Origin: Legionella oakridgensis ATCC 33761 = DSM 21215
GTDB taxonomy: Bacteria > Pseudomonadota > Gammaproteobacteria > Legionellales > Legionellaceae
Length of the DNA: 50,245 bases
NCBI RefSeq assembly: GCF_000512355.1
Contig: NZ_CP004007.1
Coordinates: 1-50,245 of the forward strand
Direction of reading: 5' to 3'
Translations under genes and position numbers: made by a program
Notes under the pieces: model-generated
Told to the model about the DNA's origin: nothing
Databases searched by the model: none
What the model saw: the letters and a program-made list of their open reading frames with translations, nothing else
In this document: positions 26,028 to 34,119 of the stretch, piece after piece
Layout: every line of letters starts with the position of its first letter
Numbering within the stretch: the first letter of the stretch is position 1

Positions 26028-29000
26028 ATGTTAAGTATACAACCGCTTAAATCAGCGCAGGGCGCTGCCGATTACTATACTGCTGCTTTTAATTATTACG
26101 CAGGTGATGCTCAGGCTTTAAGATGGTTGGGGAAGGGCAGCGAGCGCCTGGGATTAACGGGAGTTGTTGAAAAAGAGCAAATGCTGGCTCTTCTTGAGGG
26201 GCATCTTCCTGATGGTCAAGTTTTAAAGAATAAAAAAGGAGAGCACCGTCCTGGCTTTGACATGACGTTTTCAGCGCCTAAAAGTGTTTCCATTTTGTCA
26301 GGACTTGGCGCGGACAGCATGCTTTCTCACCTACATGACAAGGCTGTTGAAAAAGCCATCGGACTTATTGAAAAAGAATTTGCGCAAGCTCGCGTGGTTA
26401 TTGATAGCAAAGTACATTATGTAGATACCGGTAATTTAGTGGTGGCTGCATTTAGGCAACCCTCCTCACGCGCAAACGATCCCGCACTGCATACGCATGG
26501 CGTCACCATGAATATCACGTTTACTTCTGAGGATGGAAAAGCGCGTTCACTTGCCTCTGATATGAATGGAAATTTTGGAGTAATTGAACAATTGCAACAG
26601 CATGTGATTTATGCCGGTCTTTTATACCGCACTGAACTTGCCAATTTATTAAAAGAGCAGGGTTATCGGCTTCGTGATGTCGGAAAAGGAATGTTTGAAA
26701 TTGATGGGGTGCCTGAAGCGGTATTAAAGGAATTTTCCACACGACGTGCTGACATTGAAGAAAAGATGAAGGAAAAGGGATGGGAAGGCGCACGACTTGC
26801 AAGTAAAGCCACACTATTAACTCGAAATTCTAAAGAGGAACATGATATCAATGTGTTGCGGGCAGATTGGCAAAAGCGGGCAGAGTTGCTGGGCTTTGAT
26901 GCGCATGCCTTTGTTACTTCACACAAGGCTGACCTAGAACCGAAAGCCTTTGGCTTTTTTACATCAATTAAAGAAAAACTATTTGAGCGTTTTTATGGAA
27001 AGGAAGACTTGATTTCATTGCAGGCTAAGGAGGCTGTTTTTGTTGCCATGGAAACTCTTTCTCAGCAAACCAGTGTATTTGAGTTAAGGCAACTAAAGGA
27101 AGCAGCGCTTAAACATACTCTTTCAGGACGAACGATTGTCCCGATTAAGGCAATCGATGCCATGATTGATGCTCACGTTAAGAGCGGATTACTTTATCAG
27201 GCCACCGATCCCATGACGAGATGTTCCATGTTCACTACTCCATGGGCATTAACATTAGAAACAGAAACGCTTGCCCGTATTGAATCTAATCAAGGCATAT
27301 TAAAACCTATGGCCAATACCCATGCAGTACTTCAAGCTCAGATTGCCTATGAAGCAAATTCTCCATTTCCTTTAACAGTTTCCCAAAAAAATGCATTGAT
27401 ACATGTATTTACCTCAACCGACCGCTTTAATGCAATTCAGGGTTATGCGGGTACTGGAAAAACCACCCTGCTTCAATTAACTAAAACGCTAGCAAGCGAC
27501 AAAGGATTTAAACTAAGAGGAATGGCTGTTACAAGCTCTGCTGTCAACGAGCTTCGTGAGAAAGCAGGTATTCACTCAGATGTTTTTCCAATAGTGCACC
27601 AAGAACTTTTGAAAGCACCTAAAAGTTCCTTGAAAAATACCCTGTTTATTCTGGATGAAGCTTCTATGCTATCTACCACCCAAGGCCATGAACTTATCAA
27701 ATTAATTGAGCAAAAAGGGGCAAGACTCTTATTAACCGGCGATGACTCGCAACTCTCAAGCGTCAAATGTGGCCGTATTTTTGGTCAGGCACAGGAATAT
27801 GGGATATCTACAATCCAAATGACCGATATTATTCGGCAAACAAACGCCAGAACAAAAGAATCAGTACGCGATGCAATTAATAGAGATTTATACGACTCTC
27901 TGCAAAAACTTGATGAAGTGAGGGAATTTAAATCCCATGATGAGCGTATCGAGGCTATAGCCCATCACTGGCTAAATTTTTCCCCACAGGTTCGTGAAAA
28001 AACACTGGTCTTTGCGCCGACCCATGCGAACCGACGTGATATTACCCAAATAATGCGTGATGGTTTAAAAAAAGAGGGGACATTGACGGGTAAAGAGTAT
28101 GTGATTAACACTTTGAAGGCTCGCGCGATGGAAGAAATCCAACATCATCATACCCAATACTATCAACAGAGTGATGTGCTCCGGTTCAACCTAAAGCTAC
28201 CCAAATCAGGCATTCGTCCAGGCGATTACCTGACGGTGGAAGTAATGACTGAAAGACATCGGAAAAATAAAACCGTGCCGTTGCTGACTGCCGAAGGCAA
28301 ATCAGTCGTTCTTCATTTGAAGGACTTACCCATTTACACACCTTCGCGTGCGGGATTAAATCGCCCCATTGAATTTTATGAGGCAACCTCTCTTGCTCTT
28401 TGCGTACAAGATAAGGTGCTAATTACTCGCAATAACAACCAGGCAGGTCTTGTGAATTCATCCTTAGCTGCTGTCATTGCCATTGATGAAAAGAATGTAA
28501 CGTTGAAGTTTGAAAAAGACGAACAAGTAAAAACATTTCCGTTTGGAGCAAAGGAATTACAGCACCTTGACCATGGTTATGTACTGACCAATATGAAAGT
28601 GCAGGGCAAGGATAAAACTTATGCCCTAGGGTTTATGGAGTCCTACAATAAATTTTCAGCAACGCTTAGAAATTTTTATGTTCAGATTTCACGCGCAATA
28701 TCCCGAATGACCTTGATTACCGATGATAAAAACCAATTATTAAAAGCCCTTGAGTTCAATGAAGACACCAAAAAATCCGCTCTCAATTATGTAAATAGTA
28801 CAACGCTAAAAACACACATAGATCAATTTGCAGCCAATCCCAAAGCCATTGATGTGGCAACTGTTGCGGATAAAAAAAGTTTCAATGAAGAAGTAATGAC
28901 GCAAAAACAAGCCTTGATACACCAGTATATCGATGCAAAAGATAAGCAAAAAACAGCAATAGCTTGCATTAAAGCCTGGCAAATCGCTACAGACGATTAT

Positions 29001-31943
29001 CTCAAACGAATGGCTAGACATCAGCTGGTTGTTTCTGAAAGCGTAATACGACAAGACACACTCAAATTTGCAACAATGATGTTGTTAAAGGGCTTAGATA
29101 CTGAGGAGCGAAAAAAAGCCTTAACTGTCAAAGCGTATTTTGAGGCCTGCGCCGACACACAAAAAGCATGGAAATCGATTCATCAAGGGAATCGAGGTGT
29201 TTTACAAAGAGAAAAAGCTTGGGGTAAAGCTGAAATCAGAGATGCCCTTGCTTTTAAAATTGTTGAACATATTGAAGAGTACAGGCCTTATCTTCATCAT
29301 TTTTCCATCGGAAAACTTAATCGATTGGGTGTTCCCCAATACCGCATTGAAAAAGGGGAGGAACGGGCGCGAGCCAGGCTTAAAAATTTAAGCGTTCACG
29401 CTGAAAAGCATCAAATGGCATGCACTGTGGCTGCGTTTTTCAGTGAAGAACCATTTAAAACAAAAGAAACGCTTGCAGCCTTTCTTAAAAACCAATCTAA
29501 AGCTGTACATCCCCATTTAATTCGTCTGAGTGAAAAGACAAAAAAACCACTTGATGAGTTATGGCGTGAAATCAATCAACACGCTAAAAGATATGAAGAT
29601 ACTTATTTTAAAGAGGGCTTAAGTTCTCAAGAAAAAATTCTTTTTAATACCATCAAAACGTATCAGTCACTAAATAAAGAATTAGCCATTCATTTCACCA
29701 GTACGATTTATGCGTTAGAAAAAGGAAAAGAGATTCCAGACGCTATTGAGCAAACGCAAAGAGAGGCTTCTGCCTTAAGAAACCAGATTGCCGCAATGGT
29801 TCATAATAATGCCTCTTTTGACAAGATTTTACATTTTTTCAAGATAGACAAAGAAAAAATCAAACAACAAGCACTAAGCCACGACAGGCGAGAAACGGTT
29901 TTAAGGTTTAAACACGCTACGTCCAACTTTGAGCAGAAAAGAGAAACCGCTTTAGCAATTGCCTCGGATATAAAAGGACACTACCCATTTATCAAAGAGC
30001 TTGGCATCAACACCAAAATATTAAATACTCTGATGCGAATTGAAGAGCGGCGTACCTTCATCAGTGAATTGAATGAAACGCAGAAGGAGCATTTTTTTAA
30101 ATGCGTGGACTATAAAATAACGAGCCAAAAAGCCAGTCACCTCTGGAAATCTATTTTTTTCGACAAAGAGCAAGGCCTACCACTTAATGAGCGGAAGTTT
30201 ATCCAGGCGCAACAATTAACGGCAAAACGAGATAGTCTTGCCTATGTCATTCATCAAAAATCAGAAATTCAAGATTTTCTTGCTCGGGAAAAACTTGACC
30301 CACTCAAAATAGAGCAGCAAGTAAGACAGCACAAGGCGAGATTACAAACGATTAATCAATTAAATCAAACTAAAGCCAATCTCTTTCATCAATTAGAACG
30401 CCGTATAGAAGGCATGAATCATAAGGAGTCAACCCGATGGCATAAAGCATGGACTGCATTTAAAAATGATTTGCAGCGGGTTTCTAAAAATGAATCTCTG
30501 TATCAAGAAGCCATTGAAGCAATACAAAAATCACCGCTGGTATTTACAAAAAGCGAGCAATCACTTTTAAGTCAATATGAATTAGATAATACCCATAAAG
30601 CATCAGAGCTTAATAAAATTGTTTACAAGGATCAATTAAACGAATCAAAAGGATTTTATAATGCAGCCCGAATCACAGAAGCATTGATTGCAAATCATAT
30701 CGAAACGTATCGTGCTATTTTTGGCGAACCGAAGAAAATAACGTCTAAGGAAATGCGTTATTCAGGCGGACTTATTGTTTCCTTGAGAGGCAGTAAAGCG
30801 GGCTCTTGGTATGATTTTTCAGAAGGCTGTGGAGGTAACCCACTTTCAGCATTGATGCAGGAAAGAGGGATCTCATTTCAGGACGCATTAAAGGAAGGGG
30901 CAATCATTGCTGGTATTTCAGGCTTAACAAGTGTTCTTCCAATGAAAAGAGAAAAGAAATTAAACGATTTAAGCGAATTACGTGAAGAAAAGAACAAAAT
31001 AATATCGGCAAATAGTATTCTCAAAGGCGGAATGCCAATTCACGGAACACTAGCAGAAAAATATTTAAAAGCGCATCGTGGTATAGAGCATCCAGAACAA
31101 TTAAATGTCTTATATTGGCCTAAAGGCGCCTTGTGGAAAGCAATCGATGATAATGGAATACTCTACGATAAAATCAATAAAATACCCGCTTTATTGATCG
31201 CGGCCAAAAACAAACAAGGGGAAATCACCGGCGTCCAACGGATTTATTTGGATGAAAAAAATGCTAAGAAAAATACCTTTATGGAAAATGCGAAATTATC
31301 CAAAGGGAGAATAGAAGGCAGCGCAGGAATCTTGCAAACGGGTGGAAAGCGATCGGCATTGTATTTGGCAGAAGGTCCTGAAACAGGAGCAACCATTGCC
31401 ATGGCTAATCCACAAGCTACAGTCTTGGTTTCCTTTGGCTTGTCGAACTTGAAAAATTTGGGTGCGCTTATTAAAAGCTTTTACCCTAGTGAAGTGATTA
31501 TTGCAGGAGATAACGATTCTGCTGCAAAAAATAATACCGCAAAAATAACCGAAGAAGCAAAAGAAGCCTTAATGAGAGAGGGGATAAGCGTAAAAATAAT
31601 TATGCCTCAAAATCTGCCTGGCCGAGAAAAAACGGATTGGAATGATGTGCATTGTTCCCAAGGATTAAACCAGGTAAAACATCAGCTTGGATTAAACGAA
31701 ATAAACCCTAAAATTCATAAAATAGCGATTCACCTGAACAATGAAAAATCACTCGAATTAGAACAATACGTTAATAATTTTGTCGAGATTAAAAATCAAT
31801 TGGGTAAAACCATCTCGCCCAAAAATTATAATGTAGATTATTTAAATAATAATCAAGGTAAGGAACTGCCTCAAAAATCTTTTGAAATCGAGAGAATAAA
31901 AGAGCTTCATCGCAATCAAAAAGAAATGGATATCGAGCTTTAG
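26028..31943 (+). CDS. traI: TraI, MOBF relaxase-helicase with C-terminal TOPRIM/primase-like module
   Basis: A 1971-residue DNA transfer enzyme (F TraI has 1756). The relaxase domain spans 1-300, with tyrosines at 16, 17, 23 and 24 exactly as in F TraI, and HTH at 155-157. The first His of the metal triad is replaced by Gln 144 (FRQPSSR). A RecD-like helicase follows, with Walker A GYAGTGKTT at 472-480 and a DEAS box near 540. After a long helical region (about 950-1560) comes a segment like a primase front end (SWYDFSEGCGGNPLSAL, near 1595). A TOPRIM core follows at about 1775-1860 (LAEGPETG, then IIAGDNDSAA). AAGGAG precedes the ATG. Confidence 0.95.
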   Translation: MLSIQPLKSAQGAADYYTAAFNYYAGDAQALRWLGKGSERLGLTGVVEKEQMLALLEGHLPDGQVLKNKKGEHRPGFDMTFSAPKSVSILSGLGADSMLSHLHDKAVEKAIGLIEKEFAQARVVIDSKVHYVDTGNLVVAAFRQPSSRANDPALHTHGVTMNITFTSEDGKARSLASDMNGNFGVIEQLQQHVIYAGLLYRTELANLLKEQGYRLRDVGKGMFEIDGVPEAVLKEFSTRRADIEEKMKEKGWEGARLASKATLLTRNSKEEHDINVLRADWQKRAELLGFDAHAFVTSHKADLEPKAFGFFTSIKEKLFERFYGKEDLISLQAKEAVFVAMETLSQQTSVFELRQLKEAALKHTLSGRTIVPIKAIDAMIDAHVKSGLLYQATDPMTRCSMFTTPWALTLETETLARIESNQGILKPMANTHAVLQAQIAYEANSPFPLTVSQKNALIHVFTSTDRFNAIQGYAGTGKTTLLQLTKTLASDKGFKLRGMAVTSSAVNELREKAGIHSDVFPIVHQELLKAPKSSLKNTLFILDEASMLSTTQGHELIKLIEQKGARLLLTGDDSQLSSVKCGRIFGQAQEYGISTIQMTDIIRQTNARTKESVRDAINRDLYDSLQKLDEVREFKSHDERIEAIAHHWLNFSPQVREKTLVFAPTHANRRDITQIMRDGLKKEGTLTGKEYVINTLKARAMEEIQHHHTQYYQQSDVLRFNLKLPKSGIRPGDYLTVEVMTERHRKNKTVPLLTAEGKSVVLHLKDLPIYTPSRAGLNRPIEFYEATSLALCVQDKVLITRNNNQAGLVNSSLAAVIAIDEKNVTLKFEKDEQVKTFPFGAKELQHLDHGYVLTNMKVQGKDKTYALGFMESYNKFSATLRNFYVQISRAISRMTLITDDKNQLLKALEFNEDTKKSALNYVNSTTLKTHIDQFAANPKAIDVATVADKKSFNEEVMTQKQALIHQYIDAKDKQKTAIACIKAWQIATDDYLKRMARHQLVVSESVIRQDTLKFATMMLLKGLDTEERKKALTVKAYFEACADTQKAWKSIHQGNRGVLQREKAWGKAEIRDALAFKIVEHIEEYRPYLHHFSIGKLNRLGVPQYRIEKGEERARARLKNLSVHAEKHQMACTVAAFFSEEPFKTKETLAAFLKNQSKAVHPHLIRLSEKTKKPLDELWREINQHAKRYEDTYFKEGLSSQEKILFNTIKTYQSLNKELAIHFTSTIYALEKGKEIPDAIEQTQREASALRNQIAAMVHNNASFDKILHFFKIDKEKIKQQALSHDRRETVLRFKHATSNFEQKRETALAIASDIKGHYPFIKELGINTKILNTLMRIEERRTFISELNETQKEHFFKCVDYKITSQKASHLWKSIFFDKEQGLPLNERKFIQAQQLTAKRDSLAYVIHQKSEIQDFLAREKLDPLKIEQQVRQHKARLQTINQLNQTKANLFHQLERRIEGMNHKESTRWHKAWTAFKNDLQRVSKNESLYQEAIEAIQKSPLVFTKSEQSLLSQYELDNTHKASELNKIVYKDQLNESKGFYNAARITEALIANHIETYRAIFGEPKKITSKEMRYSGGLIVSLRGSKAGSWYDFSEGCGGNPLSALMQERGISFQDALKEGAIIAGISGLTSVLPMKREKKLNDLSELREEKNKIISANSILKGGMPIHGTLAEKYLKAHRGIEHPEQLNVLYWPKGALWKAIDDNGILYDKINKIPALLIAAKNKQGEITGVQRIYLDEKNAKKNTFMENAKLSKGRIEGSAGILQTGGKRSALYLAEGPETGATIAMANPQATVLVSFGLSNLKNLGALIKSFYPSEVIIAGDNDSAAKNNTAKITEEAKEALMREGISVKIIMPQNLPGREKTDWNDVHCSQGLNQVKHQLGLNEINPKIHKIAIHLNNEKSLELEQYVNNFVEIKNQLGKTISPKNYNVDYLNNNQGKELPQKSFEIERIKELHRNQKEMDIEL

Positions 31944-31963
31944 ATTTTAAATTTTTAAAGCTC
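31935..31963. terminator. Candidate bidirectional terminator between traI and traM
   Basis: GAGCTTTA (31935-31942) and TAAAGCTC (31956-31963) form an 8-bp stem with a 13-base AT-rich loop. The stem covers both convergent stop codons, each ending in Glu-Leu-stop. It would be shared by the tra operon and traM. The stem is short and GC-poor, so efficiency is doubtful. Confidence 0.4.
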
Positions 31964-32287
31964 TTCTGGCACAATCCCCATCAATTCCTGGTATTTATTA
32001 ATTGATAAGTCCATTAATTTTTTAAACTCATCCTGGCCATAATCCAGCTGCTTTGATGCCATATTTTTTAATAAGGCATTCATTTGAATCATAAGCTTAA
32101 AGCAATGTTTTTCAATGTCAGAATACTTGTCTTCAGGGCTTTTTTGATTTTGCTGACTTTCAGTCACCATTAATCCAATTTCTGTCATTTTGGTAATAGT
32201 ATAAGAAAGAGAATCATCATTATCCCCAGCATATTTGGTCAGCTTTTTATAGAGGTCATTCGGTACGGTAACAGTCACTCTAGGCAT
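31955..32287 (-). CDS. traM: TraM-like relaxosome protein (ribbon-helix-helix)
   Basis: A 110-residue DNA-binding protein (F TraM has 127). The N-terminus PRVTVTVPNDLYKKLTKY aligns by eye with the ribbon-helix-helix start of F TraM, and ITKMTEIGLMVTESQ with its second helix. A helical tetramerisation region follows. TraM binds repeats upstream of its gene, represses itself, and links oriT to TraD. Here it lies after traI and is transcribed towards it, whereas in F it stands ahead of traY. Phased GATGC boxes lie immediately upstream. AAGGA precedes the ATG. Confidence 0.75.
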   Translation of the reverse strand: MPRVTVTVPNDLYKKLTKYAGDNDDSLSYTITKMTEIGLMVTESQQNQKSPEDKYSDIEKHCFKLMIQMNALLKNMASKQLDYGQDEFKKLMDLSINKYQELMGIVPEEL

Positions 32288-32313
32288 AAAATATCCTTTT
32301 CTAATTTATATTT

Positions 32314-32434
32314 GGTGATGCAAATTTGATGAACTGGGTGATGCATTATAAGATGCGCAGATAACACATACTAGTATTGCATAGAAAAGCAAATAGCACT
32401 ACCAGTGATGCACAAAGATGCATTTGTGATGCAC
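32314..32434. repeat. GATGC boxes upstream of traM, probable TraM-binding sites
   Basis: GATGC starts at 32317, 32340, 32352, 32407, 32417 and 32428, all on the plus strand, with an inverted TTGCAT at 32377-32382. GGTGATGCA is repeated exactly (32314, 32337), as is GTGATGCAC (32405, 32426). The last three sit 10-11 bp apart and an earlier pair 12 bp apart, so they face the same side of the helix. This resembles the sbm sites of F. The boxes also cover the traM promoter region, which suggests autoregulation. Confidence 0.7.
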
Positions 32435-32550
32435 ATAATTGTTTATATAATCGCCATATTAAGGAGCTTTTACGATCCATTTTGATTATTTTTAAATCTA
32501 TGGAAAATATTTTTCTTTATACTTCATCGACACTAGTTTTAATTAATATA

Positions 32551-32600
32551 AATCAATAGGTTACAAATTAGCATTCCAATGCGAAAGGTGTGCTTGTTTT
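32551..32600 (+). other. oriT: Origin of transfer: IHF site, inverted repeat and nick candidate
   Basis: From left to right this holds a perfect match to the IHF consensus (32551-32563, AATCAATAGGTTA), then GCATT/AATGC around CC (32571-32582), then GAAAGGTGTGC. The order inverted repeat, short gap, GGTGT/G matches the F oriT, where nicking follows GGGGTGT before GG. The predicted nick is between 32591 and 32592. With sbm boxes and traM further left, the layout is the F one in mirror image. The nick base is inferred, not seen. Confidence 0.65.
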
Positions 32601-32802
32601 TATTAGTGTTCTTTTTATTTACTTGGGGCATGGGGTTTACTGGTGATTTTTTTATAAATTTATATGAGCGCGGTTTAATTGCGTGAATGTGATTAATACT
32701 AGGCTGTGTATATGGCGTTCGCTCTTAGGATAAAAAGGCTTGTATATGAATTTTTTGCAATACTTTATTAAATTTTTTAATATGTTTTTGAGGTTGGCGC
32801 CC

Positions 32803-33531
32803 TTATTGTTTAACTTTAATATAATGCTTATCAAATTCTTTTACTATGTTAGGGCTGTAGTACATTTTTCTCCCACTATTGGGCTTAGAGGGATTAAGCA
32901 GTCTCTCATAGCAATATTTTTTATTATCTATTAAATTCTTCTTGATTTCATGGAAGGGTTCATTCATTTTAAAATTAATATATCTTTTGTATAGCTGGGT
33001 CGTTAATACATCATAATCCCAGGGGTATTTATCTAATATTTCTTCATCAGACAGGTATACTCTAGGAGCATTTTTATCAGGGGTTTGTTGAGCAGAAATT
33101 CCTGGTTCATTCGATTTTACTTTCCGCAGCTTTATATCTATCGCTAACGTAAGATCAAAATTTGTTGTATCACTATTGGCATTTTCCTTTTCAAGACCCT
33201 CAATAAACTTTAATAGTTTTTCTCCACATTTATTTAATGACTCTCCTGTTGCTGAATCAAAATCTCTAAAAAATGATACTGGCATTAGATAAAAATTATA
33301 TTGATCAAGTCTACATCCAAACCACTCATCAACTAAGTGTAAATAATTTTGTAATGAGGCAGTACCATATTCCTGAATTTTAACGTTCAACTTAATGTCA
33401 TTGTTAATAAAATGAGTTGAGTTATCTCGTATTTCCGTTATTGAAACAATATTATCTTTCACTACCTTTGGTATCTTTAGACCATATTCAAAGATTATTT
33501 TATCAAATGCATCAAATAAACTAACGGTCAT
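32803..33531 (-). CDS. DUF3644-type protein, C-terminal part (frame broken)
   Basis: A 242-codon open frame that continues the DUF3644 protein started at 33797. Its formal start ATGACC overlaps the upstream stop as ATGA, but the frame is open further upstream. Reading back gives RNRSGNPMTVSLFDAF, which joins the upstream Lys-rich segment after a one-base shift in a run of seven A. The part contains VSITEIRDNSTHFIN, then a poorly conserved C-terminus. No function is established that I can name; members occur on mobile elements, and a defence role is speculative. Confidence 0.65.
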   Translation of the reverse strand: MTVSLFDAFDKIIFEYGLKIPKVVKDNIVSITEIRDNSTHFINNDIKLNVKIQEYGTASLQNYLHLVDEWFGCRLDQYNFYLMPVSFFRDFDSATGESLNKCGEKLLKFIEGLEKENANSDTTNFDLTLAIDIKLRKVKSNEPGISAQQTPDKNAPRVYLSDEEILDKYPWDYDVLTTQLYKRYINFKMNEPFHEIKKNLIDNKKYCYERLLNPSKPNSGRKMYYSPNIVKEFDKHYIKVKQ

Positions 33532-33797
33532 TGGATTACCAGATCTATTCCTTTTTTTGGTTTTTTCTTTGCTTTATTACCATTTTTTAGCGTCCTATAT
33601 TCCCATACATGAAGCGATGAATCCTTATTATTAGATAGCTGCAGTATTTTTGCTTTTAAAAACAACTCCCAACTATTTATACACAAAATCGAAAATATCT
33701 CCTCACGATATTTAAAATCAGGCTTATTATAAATCTCAATGGCTGAAAGCATTCCAGATATTGATTTATCTAACATTGATCTTGCTCGTGATTTCAT
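33528..33797 (-). CDS. DUF3644-type protein, N-terminal part (frame broken)
   Basis: An 89-codon open frame. SAIEIYNKPDFKYREEIFSI followed by LCINSWELFLKAKIL is the hallmark of the DUF3644 N-terminus. The frame runs off into KKPKKGIDLVIQ and stops, where intact members would continue. The break coincides with A7 followed by GG (minus-strand sense, positions 33558-33552). In the zero frame the codons read CCA AAA AAA GGA, a classic -1 slippery site. It is either a one-base deletion (pseudogene), a sequencing slip, or recoding. ATG 33797 is preferred to TTG 33812. Confidence 0.65.
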   Translation of the reverse strand: MKSRARSMLDKSISGMLSAIEIYNKPDFKYREEIFSILCINSWELFLKAKILQLSNNKDSSLHVWEYRTLKNGNKAKKKPKKGIDLVIQ

Positions 33798-33812
33798 TTT
33801 TTCTCTAAACAA

Positions 33813-34031
33813 TTAATGAATAATTTTTAATTCAATAACCTCAGAAAAAAGATTAGGAGTTATTGGTTGATATATTTATAGTGTAGTCTTTCCTTCTCCC
33901 CTCACCTTGCATGGAATTGAATTTTTTTTCATTGGCATAAAGTTTTACTAACTCCTCTTTATTCATCAGTGCTTATTACGATCTGGGTCATGATTTGATC
34001 TTTGGTTATCGCCTTATACTTTATTAATCAC
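33813..34031. other. Non-coding gap, nothing recognised
   Basis: This AT-rich stretch lies between the DUF3644 gene and the large inverted repeat. I see no convincing gene, repeat or RNA in it. A promoter for the DUF3644 gene would be expected near 33815-33860, but no clear boxes stand out. Confidence 0.4.
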
Positions 34032-34116
34032 TTGCGACACTGCGACAATTGCGACAGCTAGGTTAATAATAGACTCCTATAATTCAACTTTTGTCGCAAT
34101 TGTCGCAGTGTCGCAA
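34032..34116. repeat. Perfect 25-bp inverted repeat built of TGCGACA units
   Basis: The arms at 34032-34056 and 34092-34116 are exact reverse complements, with a 35-base AT-rich centre. Each arm contains three TGCGACA units 8-9 bp apart (34033, 34041 and 34050 in the left arm). It ends 3 bp from the stop of the DUF3987 gene. The long perfect arms with internal iterations and no T-run look more like a protein-binding or replication site than a terminator. Confidence 0.8.
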
Positions 34117-34119
34117 AGT

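Noticed and set aside
32740-32934. Plus-strand 64-codon hydrophobic open frame in the leading region
   Set aside because: It runs opposite the end of the DUF3644 gene in AT-rich DNA; the Phe/Ile/Leu content follows from composition. No clear ribosome site.
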